Part shown: positions 33,590 through 45,284 of the stretch, one piece after another
Position numbering within the stretch: the first letter of the stretch is position 1
Layout: the number at the start of each line of letters is the position of its first letter
Assembly (NCBI GenBank): GCA_030323885.1
Contig: CM059193.1
Location: forward strand, 96,464,852 to 96,528,851
DNA: 64,000 nucleotides
Direction: 5' to 3'
Origin: Branchipolynoe longqiensis
Lineage: Eukaryota; Annelida; Polychaeta; Phyllodocida; Polynoidae
The notes under the pieces: generated by a model
What the model saw: the letters and a program-made list of their open reading frames with translations, nothing else
Told to the model about the DNA's origin: nothing
Databases searched by the model: none
Position numbers and translations under genes: made by a program

Positions 33590-35710
33590 GTCGCCTCACA
33601 CTACCTCACACTGCCTCAAACTGCCACACACTGCGTCACACTGCCTCACACTGCCTGATACTGCCTCACACTGCCTCGCACTGTCTCACACTGCCTCACA
33701 CTGCCTCACACTGACTCACACTGCCTCAGACTGGCTTGCACTGCGTCACACTGCCTCAGACTGCTGCACCCTGCCTCACACTACCTCACACTGCCGCACC
33801 CTGCCTAAAACTACCTCACACTGCCTCACACTGCCTCACACTGCCTCACACTGCCTCACGCTACCCTACACTGCCTCACACTGTCTCACTGCCTCAAACT
33901 ACCTCACACTGCCTCACACTGCCCCACACTGCCTCACACTCCCTCACACTGCCTCATACTGCCTCACACTGCCTCACACTGCTCACACTGCCTCACACTG
34001 CCTCACACTGCCTCACACTGCCTCACACTGCCTCACGCTACCCTACACTGCCTCACACTGTCTCACTGCCTCAAACTACCTCACACTGCCTCACACTGCC
34101 CCACACTGCCCCACACTGCCCCACACTGCCCCATACTGCCTCACACTGCCTCACACTGCTCACACTGCATCACACTGCCTCACACTGCCTCACACTGCCT
34201 CACACTGCCTCACACTGCCTCACACTGCCTCACACTGTCTCACTGCCTCACACTGCCTCACACTGCCTCACACTGCCTCACACTGCCTCACACTGCCTCA
34301 CACTGCCTCACACTGCCTCACACTGCCTCACCCTGCCTCACACTGCCTCACACTGCCTCACACTGCCTCACACTGCCGCACACTGCATCACACTGCCGCA
34401 CACTGCCTCACACTGCCTCACTCTGCCTCACACTGCCTCACGCTGCCTCACACTGCCTCACACTGCCTCACACTGCCTCACACTGCCGCACACAGCCTCA
34501 CACTGCCTCACACTGCCGCACACTGCCTCACACTACCTCACACTGCCCCACACTGCCTCACACTACCTCACACTGCCTCGCACTGCCTCACACTGCCTCA
34601 CACGGCCTCACACTACCTCACACTACCTCACACTGCCTCACACTGCCTCACACTGCCTCACACTGCCTCACACTGCCTCACACTGGCTCAAACTGTCTCG
34701 CACTGTCTCACATTGCGTTACACTGCCTCACACTGCCTCACAATGGCTCACACTACCTCACACGCAGTACATTGCCTCAGACTTCTTCACACTGCTTCAC
34801 ACTGCCTCACACTGCCTCGCACTGCCTCACACTGCCTCACACTGCCTCACACTACCTCACACTACCTCACACTGCCTCCCACTCCCAAACACTGCCTCCC
34901 TGCCTCATACGACCTAACACTCCCTCACACTGCCTGATAATGCATGTCACTGCCTGACTCTGCCGCACCCTGCTTCACTCTACCTCAAACTGCCTCACAC
35001 TGCATCACTGCCTAACACTACCTCACACTACCTCACACTGTCTCACACTGCATCTGCCTCACACTACCTCACATTGCCTCACACTGCCTCACGCTGCCTC
35101 ACACTGCCTCGCGCTGACTCACACTGTATCACACTGCCTCACACTGCCTCACACTACCTCGCACTGCCGCACACTGCGAAAACACACCCTCACACTGTAT
35201 CACACTGCCTCACACTGCCTCACGCTGGATCACACTGCCGAGCACTGCCGAGCACTGCCGAGCACAGCCGAGCACTGCCGCACACTGCGAAACCCACCCT
35301 CACACTGTATCACAAGGCCGAGTACTGCCTCACACTGTCTCACACTACCTCACACTGCCTCACACTGCCTCACACTGCCTCACACTGCCTCACATTGCCT
35401 CACACTGCCTCATGCTACCTCACACTGCCTCACACTGCCACACACTGTCTCACACGGCCTCACACTGGCTCAAACTGTATCGCACTGTCTCACATTGCGT
35501 CACACTGCCTCACACTGCCTCACAATGGCTCACACTACCTTACACGCATTACATTGCCTCATACTGCTTCACACTGCTTCACACTGCTTCACACTGCTTC
35601 ACACTGCTTCACACTGCTTCACACTGCCGAGCACTGCCGAGCACTGCCGAGCACTGCCGAGCACTGCCGAGCACTGCCGAGCACTGCCGAGCACTACCGA
35701 GCACTGCCCT
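33590..35710. repeat. 10-bp minisatellite
   Basis: About 200 copies of CCTCACACTG, ending with a variant block CCGAGCACTG (35628-35708). Two long plus-strand frames (33525-34937 and 33736-34917) are repeat artefacts: a 10-bp unit cycles through all three frames, giving SHCLTLPHTA-type strings. Confidence 0.95.
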
Positions 35711-35879
35711 GGGGGCCCCCAGTGTCGAGCGGGCAGGAGGCAGCGGGCTGTGCCCTAATGAGAGGCTGCCGCCAGGTCAGCTCTCTATGGGAACCCTAAA
35801 AGTACATCAATCCCAGCGAATAGCTTAAATCGTGCATAGCTAGGGGGCTTCACCAGCCACACCAAACACGTGGACGCCG

Positions 35880-36720
35880 CCTTGGCCACCCCCTCCTTCC
35901 GGGTCAGATAAGCGCCTCCTCCTGGGTCAGGTGAACCCCTCCTCCTGGGTGAGATGACCCTGTCCTCCTGTGTCATGTCACCCCCTCCTCCTGGGTTAGG
36001 GTACCCCCTCTCTGGGGTTAAGTCACCCCTTCCTCCTGGGTCAGGTCACCCCCTCCTCCAGGGACAGGTCACCTCCTACTCCTGGGTTAAGTCACCCCCT
36101 CCTCCTGGGTCAGGCCCCCCTACTCTTGGGTCAGGTGAACCCCTCCTCCTGGGTCAGATGACCATTCCCTCCTGGGTCAGGTCACCCCCTCCTCCTAGAT
36201 CAGGTCACCCCTCCTGGGGTAGGTCACCCCTCCTGGGTGATGTCATCCCCTCCTCCTGGGTGAGGGCACCCCTTTATCCTGGGTTAGGTCACTCCCTCCT
36301 CCTAGGTCAGGTCCCCCTTACTCCTGGGTCAGTCACCACCCCCTCCAGGGTCCGGTCACCCCGTACTCCTGGGTGAGGTCACCCCCTCCTCCTGGGTCCG
36401 GTAACCCCATACTCCTGGGTAAGGTCACCGCCTCCTCCTGGGTCCTCCTGGGACAGGTCACCCCCTCCTCCTGGGTCAGGCACCACCCCCTCCTGGGTCA
36501 GGTCACCCCTCCTCCTGGCTTAAGTCACCCCCTGCTCCTGGGTCAGGGCACCACCATGATCGAAGTCAGGTCACTCCCTACTCCTGGGTCAGGTCACCGA
36601 TCCTCCTAGGTCAGGCCACCACGATCACCTGGGTTAGGTCACCACCTCATCCTGGGTCAGGCACCACCTCCTCCTGGGTCAATTGACCCCTTCCTCCTGG
36701 GTCAGGCCGCCGCCACCACC
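35880..36720. repeat. ~23-bp degenerate minisatellite
   Basis: Units like GGTCACCCCCTCCTCCTGGG plus TCA, with variable length. About 36 copies. It borders the left repeat of Ngaro-2. Confidence 0.9.
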
Positions 36721-36765
36721 TATGTCAGATCATGACCTGCAGTGAGCCCTCTGTAGGAGTGAATT

Positions 36766-36957
36766 GGTCGTAATGCTAGCATTGCGGTTGATGCGAGGCG
36801 AGGGAGGACCCCCCCCCCTCTCTCTCCCTCCCCTCTGTCCTCCAGCTCCTTCCTTACATAACCCCCCCCCCCTCTACTTCCCTTATAACCGCCTCCAGCT
36901 CTCTCCTCCTGCCACTCGCCCTCCTGCCTCCACACTCTACACTCCTCACCTCTTTTT
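36766..36957 (+). repeat. Ngaro-2 repeat A1
   Basis: Nearly identical to 41174-41367, including an 11-13 base C run. A TTATAACC motif lies at 36893 in both copies. Confidence 0.85.
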
Positions 36958-36989
36958 CTTTGGCCTCTTCACTCTCCAAGCACCGCACC

Positions 36990-38224
36990 ATGCCTAACGC
37001 ACGAGGCCGGGGGAGGCGCGCCGCCTGCCGGGAGGCCCAGCGCATATCAGAGGCAGGATCGACTGGCTCGACTCACTCGTCCGCCCCCTCATCGCCCCCT
37101 CAGGCCGCCCCGCTCCCGCGGACCGCCCCCGGCGACCCCCCCTCGGAATGGGGGCGCACCATGCAGGCCACGCTGCTCGACACGGTCGCGGCCTTGGAGC
37201 GCATGACCGCGAGATTCGACGTGATCGACGCCCGGGATGAGCGTGGAGCCGCGCCCCACCACTCCCCCGCCGCGGCCGCCACGCCCCCGCCGGCGCCGCC
37301 CCAGCCGACGGAGCCCGCCCGGACGACCCGCCATACCATGGGGGGGGCCCACCCGCCTCCGCCGCCCCTGCCGGCGGCTCCGGGGGCCATCCATCCGGAT
37401 TACCTCCGCTTCACTAGGGGAGGGGCAACCGCCTCACACCCCTCGGAGGCGCCGCCTCCACTCCACTACCGCGACGCCCACGCCCACGCCCACTCCGCCA
37501 CATCCGCCGCAGATGCCGTCCGCGAGATCCTCGACTCGGCCGACACGCACAATGCCGGCCGACGCAAAGGTATTTCGCCTCACTATATATTCCCCTGTGA
37601 CCTCATTGAGCGGGGGGCGGAGAGGAAGGCGGTGAAGCGAGGGGAGGCCACCAAGGACGAGTATACCCTCGCCCTCCGCATGCTGGAGGCGCACCCCGCC
37701 TTCCCCGCCCACTCCCTCTCCGGACTCAGCCACCACGCCCTCACCATACATCGGGACAATCTCGTCCACCCCTGGGCTACCGTCCGCCGTTACTCTGAGA
37801 TGGTATTTACCTGGATCGCGGACGGTAGGCTCCCCCACGGCTGGCACGACCCCACCGCCATCAACATGCTCCGGATGGAGGCCCTCACCACGCCCACAGC
37901 CGCCCTATCCATCCCCGCCCGCGCCCACTCCGACCCCCCCGCCCCGCCCCCAGACCCCTCCTCCCCCCCCGCCCCCAGACCGACACGAGGATCCCCTACC
38001 TCCGGGAGACCCACGGCGCCCCCTGCCCCACCTGGAACCGTGACCCCGCCTCATGCGACCGGGCAGGCGCCGGCGAGACCCATGGGGAGGGGGCGTCGAG
38101 ATATCGACACACGTGCGCATATTGCGCCAACGTGCGCAAATTCCTTACAATGCACTCTGAGGCCGTTTGCAACAGCAAAACGACCCGAGACCGGGGGGGC
38201 CCTGCCCCCGCGGCGGATTTTTAG
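36990..38224 (+). pseudogene. Ngaro-2 gag-like protein, frameshifted
   Basis: The ATG at 36990 (ATGCCTAACGCACGAGGCCG) fits a start; the open frame extends 30 bases upstream. The N-terminus is Arg/Ala/Pro-rich. The conserved middle (about 37760-37860) has RRYSEMVFTWIADGRLPHGW, homologous to element 1. In C runs near 37940-37975 the correct reading moves to another frame, where the zinc-knuckle part is found: PCPTWNRDPASC, then H, CAYCANVRKF, H and C, ending at TAG 38222-38224. The long open frame that continues to 38954 in the original frame is Pro-rich noise. Gag role as in element 1. The shift could be a homopolymer sequencing error. Confidence 0.7.
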
Positions 38225-39099
38225 TCCGCCGCCCCCTCCAGCCCGGCCCGGAGGGACCCAGCCGGCCCCACCCACCCCCACATGCCGACCCACACGCACC
38301 CACAACCGACCACCCTCACATCTCACCGCCTCAGAACTCACCGCCTCACATCTCACCGCCCTCCCGGCCCGCCCGCACCCCCACTACAGGGCGCCTAACC
38401 GCTTCCCCTCAGATCTCCCCGCCCCCCCACACACGTCCGCCTGCAGAGCGCCCAGTCGCTCACACCACCCCGGGCTTCAAAGCCCTCCCCCCGGCCGCCC
38501 CCCGCCGCGGCCCAACAGACCCGCCCTCTCTCGGCCGCCCCGCGCCAAACCGCCACTCCTCTCTCATCTCCGCCGACCACCCGGCCGCCCCCCGCCCCGG
38601 CCTAACCACAGGCCCCGCCGCCCCCCCCCACACCCGCACCAACTGACCGCCCTCCACCCGCCACGGTCCCTCCCCAACCCTCCCCCCCTCCCGCCCCCCC
38701 ACACCCTCCCCTGCCGACACAGCTTACCTCACCCTCCTCCCCGGCCTCCCCCCTCACCCCGACCCCCCCACACCCCCCCCTCCCCCACCTCCTTCGCCGC
38801 CCCCCTCGACCTCCCCTACCGCTCCTCCTCCCCCCCCTACCGCCATGACCCCCCCCACCCCCAAAACCCTAAATACCAAAATACAAAAAACCCCCCAACC
38901 CCCCCAAAAAAAAAAAAAAAAAAAAAAAAAAATAATAAAAAAACCACCAACTAACCCCCCCCTACAACCCCCCCAAAAACCCCTAATATAAAACTAACTA
39001 ACCCACACCAAAACCATATAACCCCCCCCTCCCCCCCCCCCCCCCCCCCCCCCCCCCCCGCCCCCCCCCCCCCATCCACGACTCAGGAGCACTCTCTGA
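38225..39099. repeat. C-rich low-complexity spacer with poly-A
   Basis: Lies between gag and RT of Ngaro-2. Mostly C with A, containing an A run of about 24 at 38908-38931 and C runs near 39027-39073. No coding signal; the base content suggests expansion or poor base calling. Confidence 0.75.
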
Positions 39100-40764
39100 C
39101 CGTCGTACAACCACACCATACAAACAACCCTCACCGTCCGCCCCCTTCCCCTCGCGCCCTCCCCCCACCAATACCGCCCCACCCTCCTCGCCATCTGGCC
39201 CCACGCCTCTAAGGAGGCCTGGACCCGTTACCCCACATTCATCCGCGCATACACCGCACTCAGGGAAGCGGGCCTCCCTAATTTTTTGGCCGCCCGCATC
39301 CCCCTCCCCTCTGGCCTCCACATCCCCGCCTGGCGTGACCGCCTCCGCGACTACCCCGACCCCGCCCTCCTCGACCTCCTCGAGTTCGGCTTCCCCGCCA
39401 ACTTCTCCGCCTCTTCCCCCCCCCGCCCAACCTTCACCAACCACCGCGAGGCCCCTGAGCACGCCCCCCATATAGAGGCCTTTATAACCACCGAGCTCGC
39501 CCTCGGCGCCCTCGCGGGCCCCTTTACCACCCCCCCCTTCACCCCCTGGACCCAGGTCTCCCCCATGATGACCCGCCCCAAATCCGACCCGGGTAAGAGG
39601 CGGGTCATCGTCGACCTCTCCTTCCCCCCCGGCGCCAGCGTCAACGCCGGCATCCCTCGCCGGGAATACCTCGGGAAACCCCACTCCTACACCCTCCCCT
39701 CCGTCGCCGACCTCGGGCGCCGCCTGACAGGCGAGGGCTCCGGCGCCTACCTCTGGTCCGCCGACATCTCCCGGGCCTACCGGCAGCTCCGCGTCGACCC
39801 CCTCGCCTGCCCTCTATTCGGCATCACCCTCAACCAGAGGATATATGTCGACCTCGCCCTCCCCTTCGGCTGCCGCTCCTCGGGCGCGGCATGTGTCAGG
39901 GTCACGGCGGCCGTCGCCTGGATCATGAGACGCGACGGATTCCACACACTGGTCTACGTCGACGACTTTGTCGGGTGCGAGGCTTCCTACCTCAGGGCCT
40001 GCCAGGGCTTCGACGCCTTCCTCGCCCTCGCCGCCGCCCTCGGGCTCGACGTGGCCCCCGGGAAGTGCCACCCCCCCGCTGACCGCCTCACCTGGCTGGG
40101 CTTCGCCCTCGACAGCGAGGCCATGACGGTGCGCATCGCCCCCGACAAAGTCGACGACCTCGTCGCCTCATGCGAGGCCCGCCTCACTTCCCCCGCCGTA
40201 ACCAGACGTGAGCTCCAGAGCCTCCTCGGGCGCTTGAACCACGTGGGCAGCTGTGTGCTCCCCGCCCGGAGGTTCATGAGTCGCCTCCTCGGGGCGCTCT
40301 GCCGGTGCTTCGGCTGCGCCTCGCTCACCCTGGACGAGGACGCCCTCCGGGACCTGAGGTGGTTCGCCCTCTACGGCCGGGCCTCCAACGGCCTCCACCT
40401 CCTTCGCGCCCCGGCAGGGCGCGTCCGCGTCATAGAGTGCGACTCCTGCCTCACGGGCGGGGGCGCCTACTCCGCCACCCACTGCTACGCCCGAGGGTAC
40501 ACCCTCGACTTCCGGGCGCGGTTCCCCGACATTCACGAGTTGGAGGCCGTCAACCTCGTGGTTGCACTGCGCGCCCTCATCCCGGAGGACGTGGTGGGGG
40601 CCACCATCGTCATTAATACCGACAACATGGCCTCCGCCGCCTCCCTCACCTCGGGCCGCGCCAGCGACGCTACCCTCGGGACCTGCGCCCGGGAGCTCTG
40701 GCTCCTCGCGGCGACCCGATGCTTCACCCTCACCATCCTCCACAAGCCCGGGGCCGCACCGTAG
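39100..40764 (+). pseudogene. Ngaro-2 RT and RNase H, truncated
   Basis: The frame is open from 39100 (after TGA 39097). Homology to element 1 begins at IWPHASKEAW (39196), well upstream of the first likely start-like codon, so the true start is lost or lies in the C-rich spacer. RT motifs: RRVIVDLSFPPGASVN, WSADISRAYRQL, and YVDDFVG at 39955. RNase H: IECDSC, ELEAVN and INTDNM. The frame ends at HKPGAAP then TAG (40762), where element 1 continues to the LADALSRM motif. The deletion therefore removes the end of RNase H and most of the recombinase. RT itself is intact and has no internal stop. Confidence 0.85.
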
Positions 40765-40804
40765 CCCCATCACACGACGCATTCCCCTTTAACCCCGGCC
40801 TCTG

Positions 40805-40983
40805 ATTCAGGTTTCACCTCGGCAGAGGTGGAGGATGTCCACATCGCCGACATCATGGCCCAAGGGACCTGGACCTCTGAGGCGGTCCACGCATACGTGC
40901 CCCGCCTCGCCCCCTCGGCGGCCCCTCGAGCCCTCTCCTCCATTTTGGTTGAGGGCTCCTCGGGCCCACCTACCAACTACTGA
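40805..40983 (+). pseudogene. Ngaro-2 recombinase C-terminal remnant
   Basis: After an acceptor-like CTGATTCAG the reading GFTSAEVEDVH is followed by WTSEAVHAYVPR, which aligns with WTSDAVHDYVPR of element 1 and keeps the nucleophile Tyr. The residue before the Trp is Thr (GTW) where element 1 has His (GHW). The catalytic Arg and HxxR box are absent, deleted with the rest. The end of this piece overlaps repeat B1. Confidence 0.75.
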
Positions 40984-41621
40984 CATTTACATTGACATTG
41001 CTATCATGAGCGTGCATTTTACATTATATTGATTACCTATATTGCTCCTCATTGATCTACTATACCACCTCTTATGTTCATGATACCCTCGGGCACTTAC
41101 TGAATAAACTGCCCTCTTTTTCCACTGCCCTCTTTTTCCACACCCGCTTTCTCGTCCTTCCTTGCCGCGCATCGGTCGTAATGCCAGCATTGCGGTTGAT
41201 GCGAGGCGAGGGAGGACCCCCCCCCCCTCTCTCTCCCTCCCCTCTGTCCTCCAGCTCCTTCCTTACATAACCCCCCCCCCCCTCTACTTCCCTTATAACC
41301 GCCTCCAGCTCTCTCCTCCTGCCACTCGCCCTCCGGCCACCACACTCTACACTCCTCACCTCTTTCTCCCCACCCACCATCCCTATAAACCAACTCTCCA
41401 CTATGGGGTTGAGGGCTCCTCGCCCACCTAACCAACTACTGATCATTTACATTGACATTGCTATCATGAGCCATGAGCATTTTACATTATATTTGATTAC
41501 CTATATTGCTCCTCATTGATCTACTATACCACCTCTTATGTTCATGATACCCTCGGGCACTTACTGAATAAACTGCCCTCTTTTTCCACACCCGCTTTCT
41601 CGTCCTTCCTTGCCGCGCATC
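40947..41621 (+). repeat. Ngaro-2 B1-A2-B2 repeats
   Basis: B1 40947-41173, A2 41174-41406, B2 41407-41621. B1 has an extra 15-base duplication of TTTTTCCACTGCCC type near 41118. B1 and B2 each contain AATAAA (41103 and 41566), a likely poly-A signal. Confidence 0.85.
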
Positions 41622-41889
41622 ATGCACACAACTGTAGTCATTGTGAGAATGTGGTCATCGTTCTGTGCTACAATGCACATTGCGAACATAGTCATCATCA
41701 CTAAATACTACACTATTCATTGTGACAGTAGTCATTGTGACTGTCACGCCGATGATGGAGCCCGCCGTGAGCCTGTCGTGTCGACTACACAATGATGTTT
41801 TTCACGCCCTTTTTTACCCCGCCACCTCCATCCCCGCCCGTAAGCACGACCCCCCCCCCCTCACCCTGCACCCACCTCCCCTCCCACCA
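41622..41889. other. Short spacer, no gene seen
   Basis: Contains a few loose repeats of GTCATTGTGA-type strings. Nothing coding recognised. Confidence 0.5.
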
Positions 41890-42441
41890 TGGTGTTGAAC
41901 TGAGGATGGATGGGAAGCGCTTTTATGCTGCAAAAGAAAGAATGTTGTGGACGGAATATAAAATATCACGGTCCAACCCGTAACACCCTCTGGGAGCTTC
42001 TGTTTGTGAAGTTGCAACACAGCATCCGATGCTGGCGATCCTCGCATCCACTCTATGGTGAGACTGCCATCACGATCAGTGGTCCAGCCATAACCGTTTG
42101 GGTGTGGCACAGTTGGTTGACTCGTAAGGCACTGCCTCCAAATCACAGCCTGATAGTTTGCATGGAGGATATGCCCCTCATTGACCTCCTGGATGGTGGA
42201 TGAGGATACATGTATAGATATGGCACACAAATTGTTCCAGTTGTTTAAAAGGTATGCAGACACATGCCATGACTCTCCAAGATTATTAAACGCATCCTGC
42301 TAGTTATTGCTGTCTTGCAGATAGATGCTTTAGTGCACTGAGCTTTCCATGGCCAGTGAACGCACTGATTGTGTCACAGCCTGTGCATGCCTGCAGTCGA
42401 ACAATACCCTGGCAAATGTCGGCTCCTACATAGCTTACAAG

Positions 42442-42563
42442 CGTGGCAATATCTCTGTACCGTGTATGGCAATATCTCTGTACCGTGGATGGCAATATCT
42501 CTGTCCCGTGTATGGCAATATCTCTGTACCGTGTATGGCAATATCTCTGTACCGTGTATGGTT
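42442..42563. repeat. 23-bp tandem repeat at telomeric-block edge
   Basis: Five copies of TGGCAATATCTCTGTACCGT plus GTA. On the minus strand this is the coding string TRYRDIA of the split ORF, so the repeat is an amplified piece of the coding edge. Confidence 0.85.
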
Positions 42564-43678
42564 CTGGGTTAGGGTTAGGGTTAGGGTTAGGGTTAGGGTT
42601 AGGGTTAGTGTTAGGGTTAGTAGGGTTAGGGTTAGGGTTAGGGTTAGGGTTAGGGTTAGGGTTAGGGTTAGGGTTAGGGTTAGGGTTAGGGTTAGGGTTA
42701 GGGTTAGGGTTAGGTTAGGGTTAGGGTTAGGGTTATGGTTAGGGTTAGGGTTAGGGTTAGGGCTACGGTTAGGGTTAGGGTTAGGTTAGGGTTTGGGTTA
42801 GGGTTAGGGTTAGGGTTAGGGTTCGGGTTAGGGTTAGGGTTAGGGTTAGGGTTAGGGTTAGGGTTAGGGTTAGGGTTAGTGTTAGGGTTAGGGTTAGTGT
42901 TAGGGTTAGTGTTAGGGTTAGGGTTAGGGTTAGGGTTAGTGTTAGGGTTAGGGTTAGGGATAGGGTTAGGGTTTGGGTTAGGGTTAGGGTTAGGGCTAGG
43001 GTTAGTGTTAGGGTTAGGGTTAGGGTTAGGGTTAGGGTTTAGGGTTATGTGTTCCACATTTCTGATATACAGGGAATGACAGGGTTAGGGTTAGGGTTAG
43101 TGTTATGGTTAGGGTTAGTGTTAGGTTTAGGGTTAGGGTCAGGGTCATGGCTAGGGTTAGGGTTATGGTTAGGGTTAGGGTTGGTTGTGTGTTGGTCTTA
43201 GGGGGTTAAGGTTAGGGTTAGGGTTAGGGTTAGGGTTAGGGTTAGGGTTAAGGTTAGGGTCAGTGTTGTTGGTTAGGGTTAGGGTCAGGGTTGTGGTTAG
43301 AGTCAAGGTTATTGTGGGTTATTGTTAGGGTTAGGGTTAGGGTTAGGGTTAGGGTTAGGGTTAGGGTAAGGGTTAGGGTTAGGGTTAGGGTTAGGGTTAG
43401 GGTTGGAGTTAGGGTTAGGGTTGGGTTAGGGTTAGGGTTAGGGTTAGGGTTAGGGTTAGGGTTAGGGTTAGGGTTAGGTTAGGGTTAGGGTTCTGTGTTC
43501 CACATTTCTGATATACAGGGAATGACAGGGTTAGGGTTAGGGGTAGGGTTAGTGTTAGGGTTAGGCTTAGGCTTAGGCTTAGGATTAGGGTTTGGGTTAG
43601 GGTTAGGGTTAGGGTTAGGGTTAGGCTTAGGCTTAGGCTTAGGATTAGGGTTTGGGTTAGGGTTAGGGTTAATGATTC
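42564..43678 (+). repeat. Interstitial telomeric repeat (TTAGGG)n
   Basis: About 1.1 kb of GGGTTA repeats in one orientation, with degenerate units (GTTAGT, GGCTTA, TTTGGG, GGTCAG). Two internal spacers (about 43048-43080 and 43491-43527) contain TTCCACATTTCTGATATACA plus GGGAATGAC, the same sequence that begins the right flank (43679-43710). The unit is the metazoan telomere type; unique sequence on both sides shows it is internal. Confidence 0.95.
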
Positions 43679-45284
43679 TGTGTTCCACATTTCTGATATA
43701 GAGGGAATGACATCTTCTTGCTGAAGCAAAGATACAGAATTATTACATTTGTGTCTTCAGCAGTGTGATAATGGATTTATATCCATCCTCTCAGGCATGC
43801 TGGGCATGGATAACAATTCTGGTGTCAGCTACCTCCTGCATTGTTTTCAGTCCTTGGATTTCATCCCCTTGATCATTACTGAGCAGGTAGCACACTTCTC
43901 CACTGCTTGCATACAATGCCTTGTCTTGGACCTTCTCTCTCTTTGCAGGCTGCTTCCATTCTTCCACCAAGAATTTGACTAGACTGGTCTTGTTCTCAGG
44001 GTTGATCAGTAATTGTCTCCATTGCAGGATGTTGTGGCCTGGTGAAATGTTCTTCCACTGTGTGCCACCACTATTGGAACCTCGGTTGCATCTTTCAGCA
44101 ATTTTGGTGTGTGTCTCCCAATAGACATCAAACACAACATTAATTATGTGACAATGAGCGCCATCATGCGAAGCCAGGGACAGGGCCAAATCTGCTAGCT
44201 GTGCAAATGTCTTGCCATCTCAATTCAGTTTTTAGACCAGGCTCTTTCCATCAATTATACATGCTGATGGTTCTGTTTCTTTATTTTGTCATGGAATCTG
44301 ATTGTTGCTGGATCTTTCTCCAAACGATTCTTCTGGAAGTTCTTGGGTGCTTTCTCTCCCACTTAGTGAGCCTTCAGAAGGTCATTGGCAATGTCTGCTG
44401 GGAGCACCATTCCCATTTTCTACAACAACTTTGATATCAATCTCATCCTTCATGATCCTGGGCAGTTGCAGATCTGACTGATTAAGCTGATGGGAGCTGT
44501 CTAGGCCTATGATTCCTCTCAACTGCCTCAAGTTTGAGTTCCTGTACTCAGATGTCAGGAAGTATTTACTGACAGCTCCTCGTTTTATACCGGATCATGT
44601 TGCCCCACCAGGAGTTTGAGTGTCTTTGTTAATAGTCTCTTCTATTGTATGGTCCACTGGGATTATGCCAAAGAGATTTCTCTGGCCATGGTGCACTGCG
44701 AATCCACCCTGCATGAGTACTCATATAAATAAGGATGGTCGATGGCCAAATGGGGCATCTGCGCATAGTGGAATGGTAGCCAACATGTATAGTTCAGCTT
44801 GTCATATGTGAAGCGTATCATGGCACAAATGGATGCAATCCAGTCACTCTCATGTGATGCTCGCAGCAGGTCCAGCAGTACCTAAACCATGTCCACATTT
44901 GACAGACTTCCATTCTTCTGTCTTAGATGATCGAGGTAGCCCTCAAATAACCTCAAATAGCCTCAAAATATGTGAATGCAGCCTGGGAAAGATCTTCATA
45001 AAGATTGCTGCTGGTTTCTTCCAAGTGCACAAGGTATTCACTGTGATTGGTGTCTAACCATGGAAGGAACTCCTTCAATGACAGCCTCATAGATGCCTCA
45101 CATAGCAATTTGTGGAGTCTGACTGCTTGGGTGTACGTTCGGAATTCCATCACGCCAGTTATGGACCCATCAGCAATGGCACCTGGCTCTACACACAGGC
45201 CCTTGAGTCCTTGAGTCTTTGAGTCCTGCATCTTGAAATCTTTTTCCAATGGTGGACATTACTGTGCATATGGTGTGGAAAACA

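Larger units (their letters stand above)
36766..41621 (+). mobile_element. Ngaro/DIRS-like element 2 (deleted)
   Basis: A GC-rich relative of element 1 with complete split direct repeats. A1 is 36766-36957. The 3' end has B1 (40947-41173), A2 (41174-41406) and B2 (41407-41621). A1 and A2 share GGTCGTAATG, GCATTGCGGTTGATGCGAGG and a long pyrimidine tract. B1 and B2 share GGTTGAGGGCTCCTCG through TTGCCGCGCATC. This A1-ORFs-B1A2B2 order is the diagnostic Ngaro/PAT-type arrangement (family knowledge). The recombinase is nearly all deleted, so the copy is non-autonomous. Codons are strongly C/G-ending, unlike element 1. Confidence 0.85.

Noticed and set aside
33525..35828. Plus-strand ORFs of up to 470 codons (SHCLTLPHTA)
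   Set aside because: Translation of a 10-bp tandem repeat; every frame gives the same peptide.
36960..38954. A 664-codon protein
   Set aside because: Only the first part matches the Ngaro gag; the zinc-knuckle part is in another frame and the remainder is Pro-rich low complexity.
42564..43678. A true chromosome end
   Set aside because: The array is bounded on both sides by unique sequence, with coding homology on each side, and has degenerate units.
42349..43729. GLGLGLGL and NPNPNPNP ORFs
   Set aside because: Translation of the TTAGGG repeat, not a gene.
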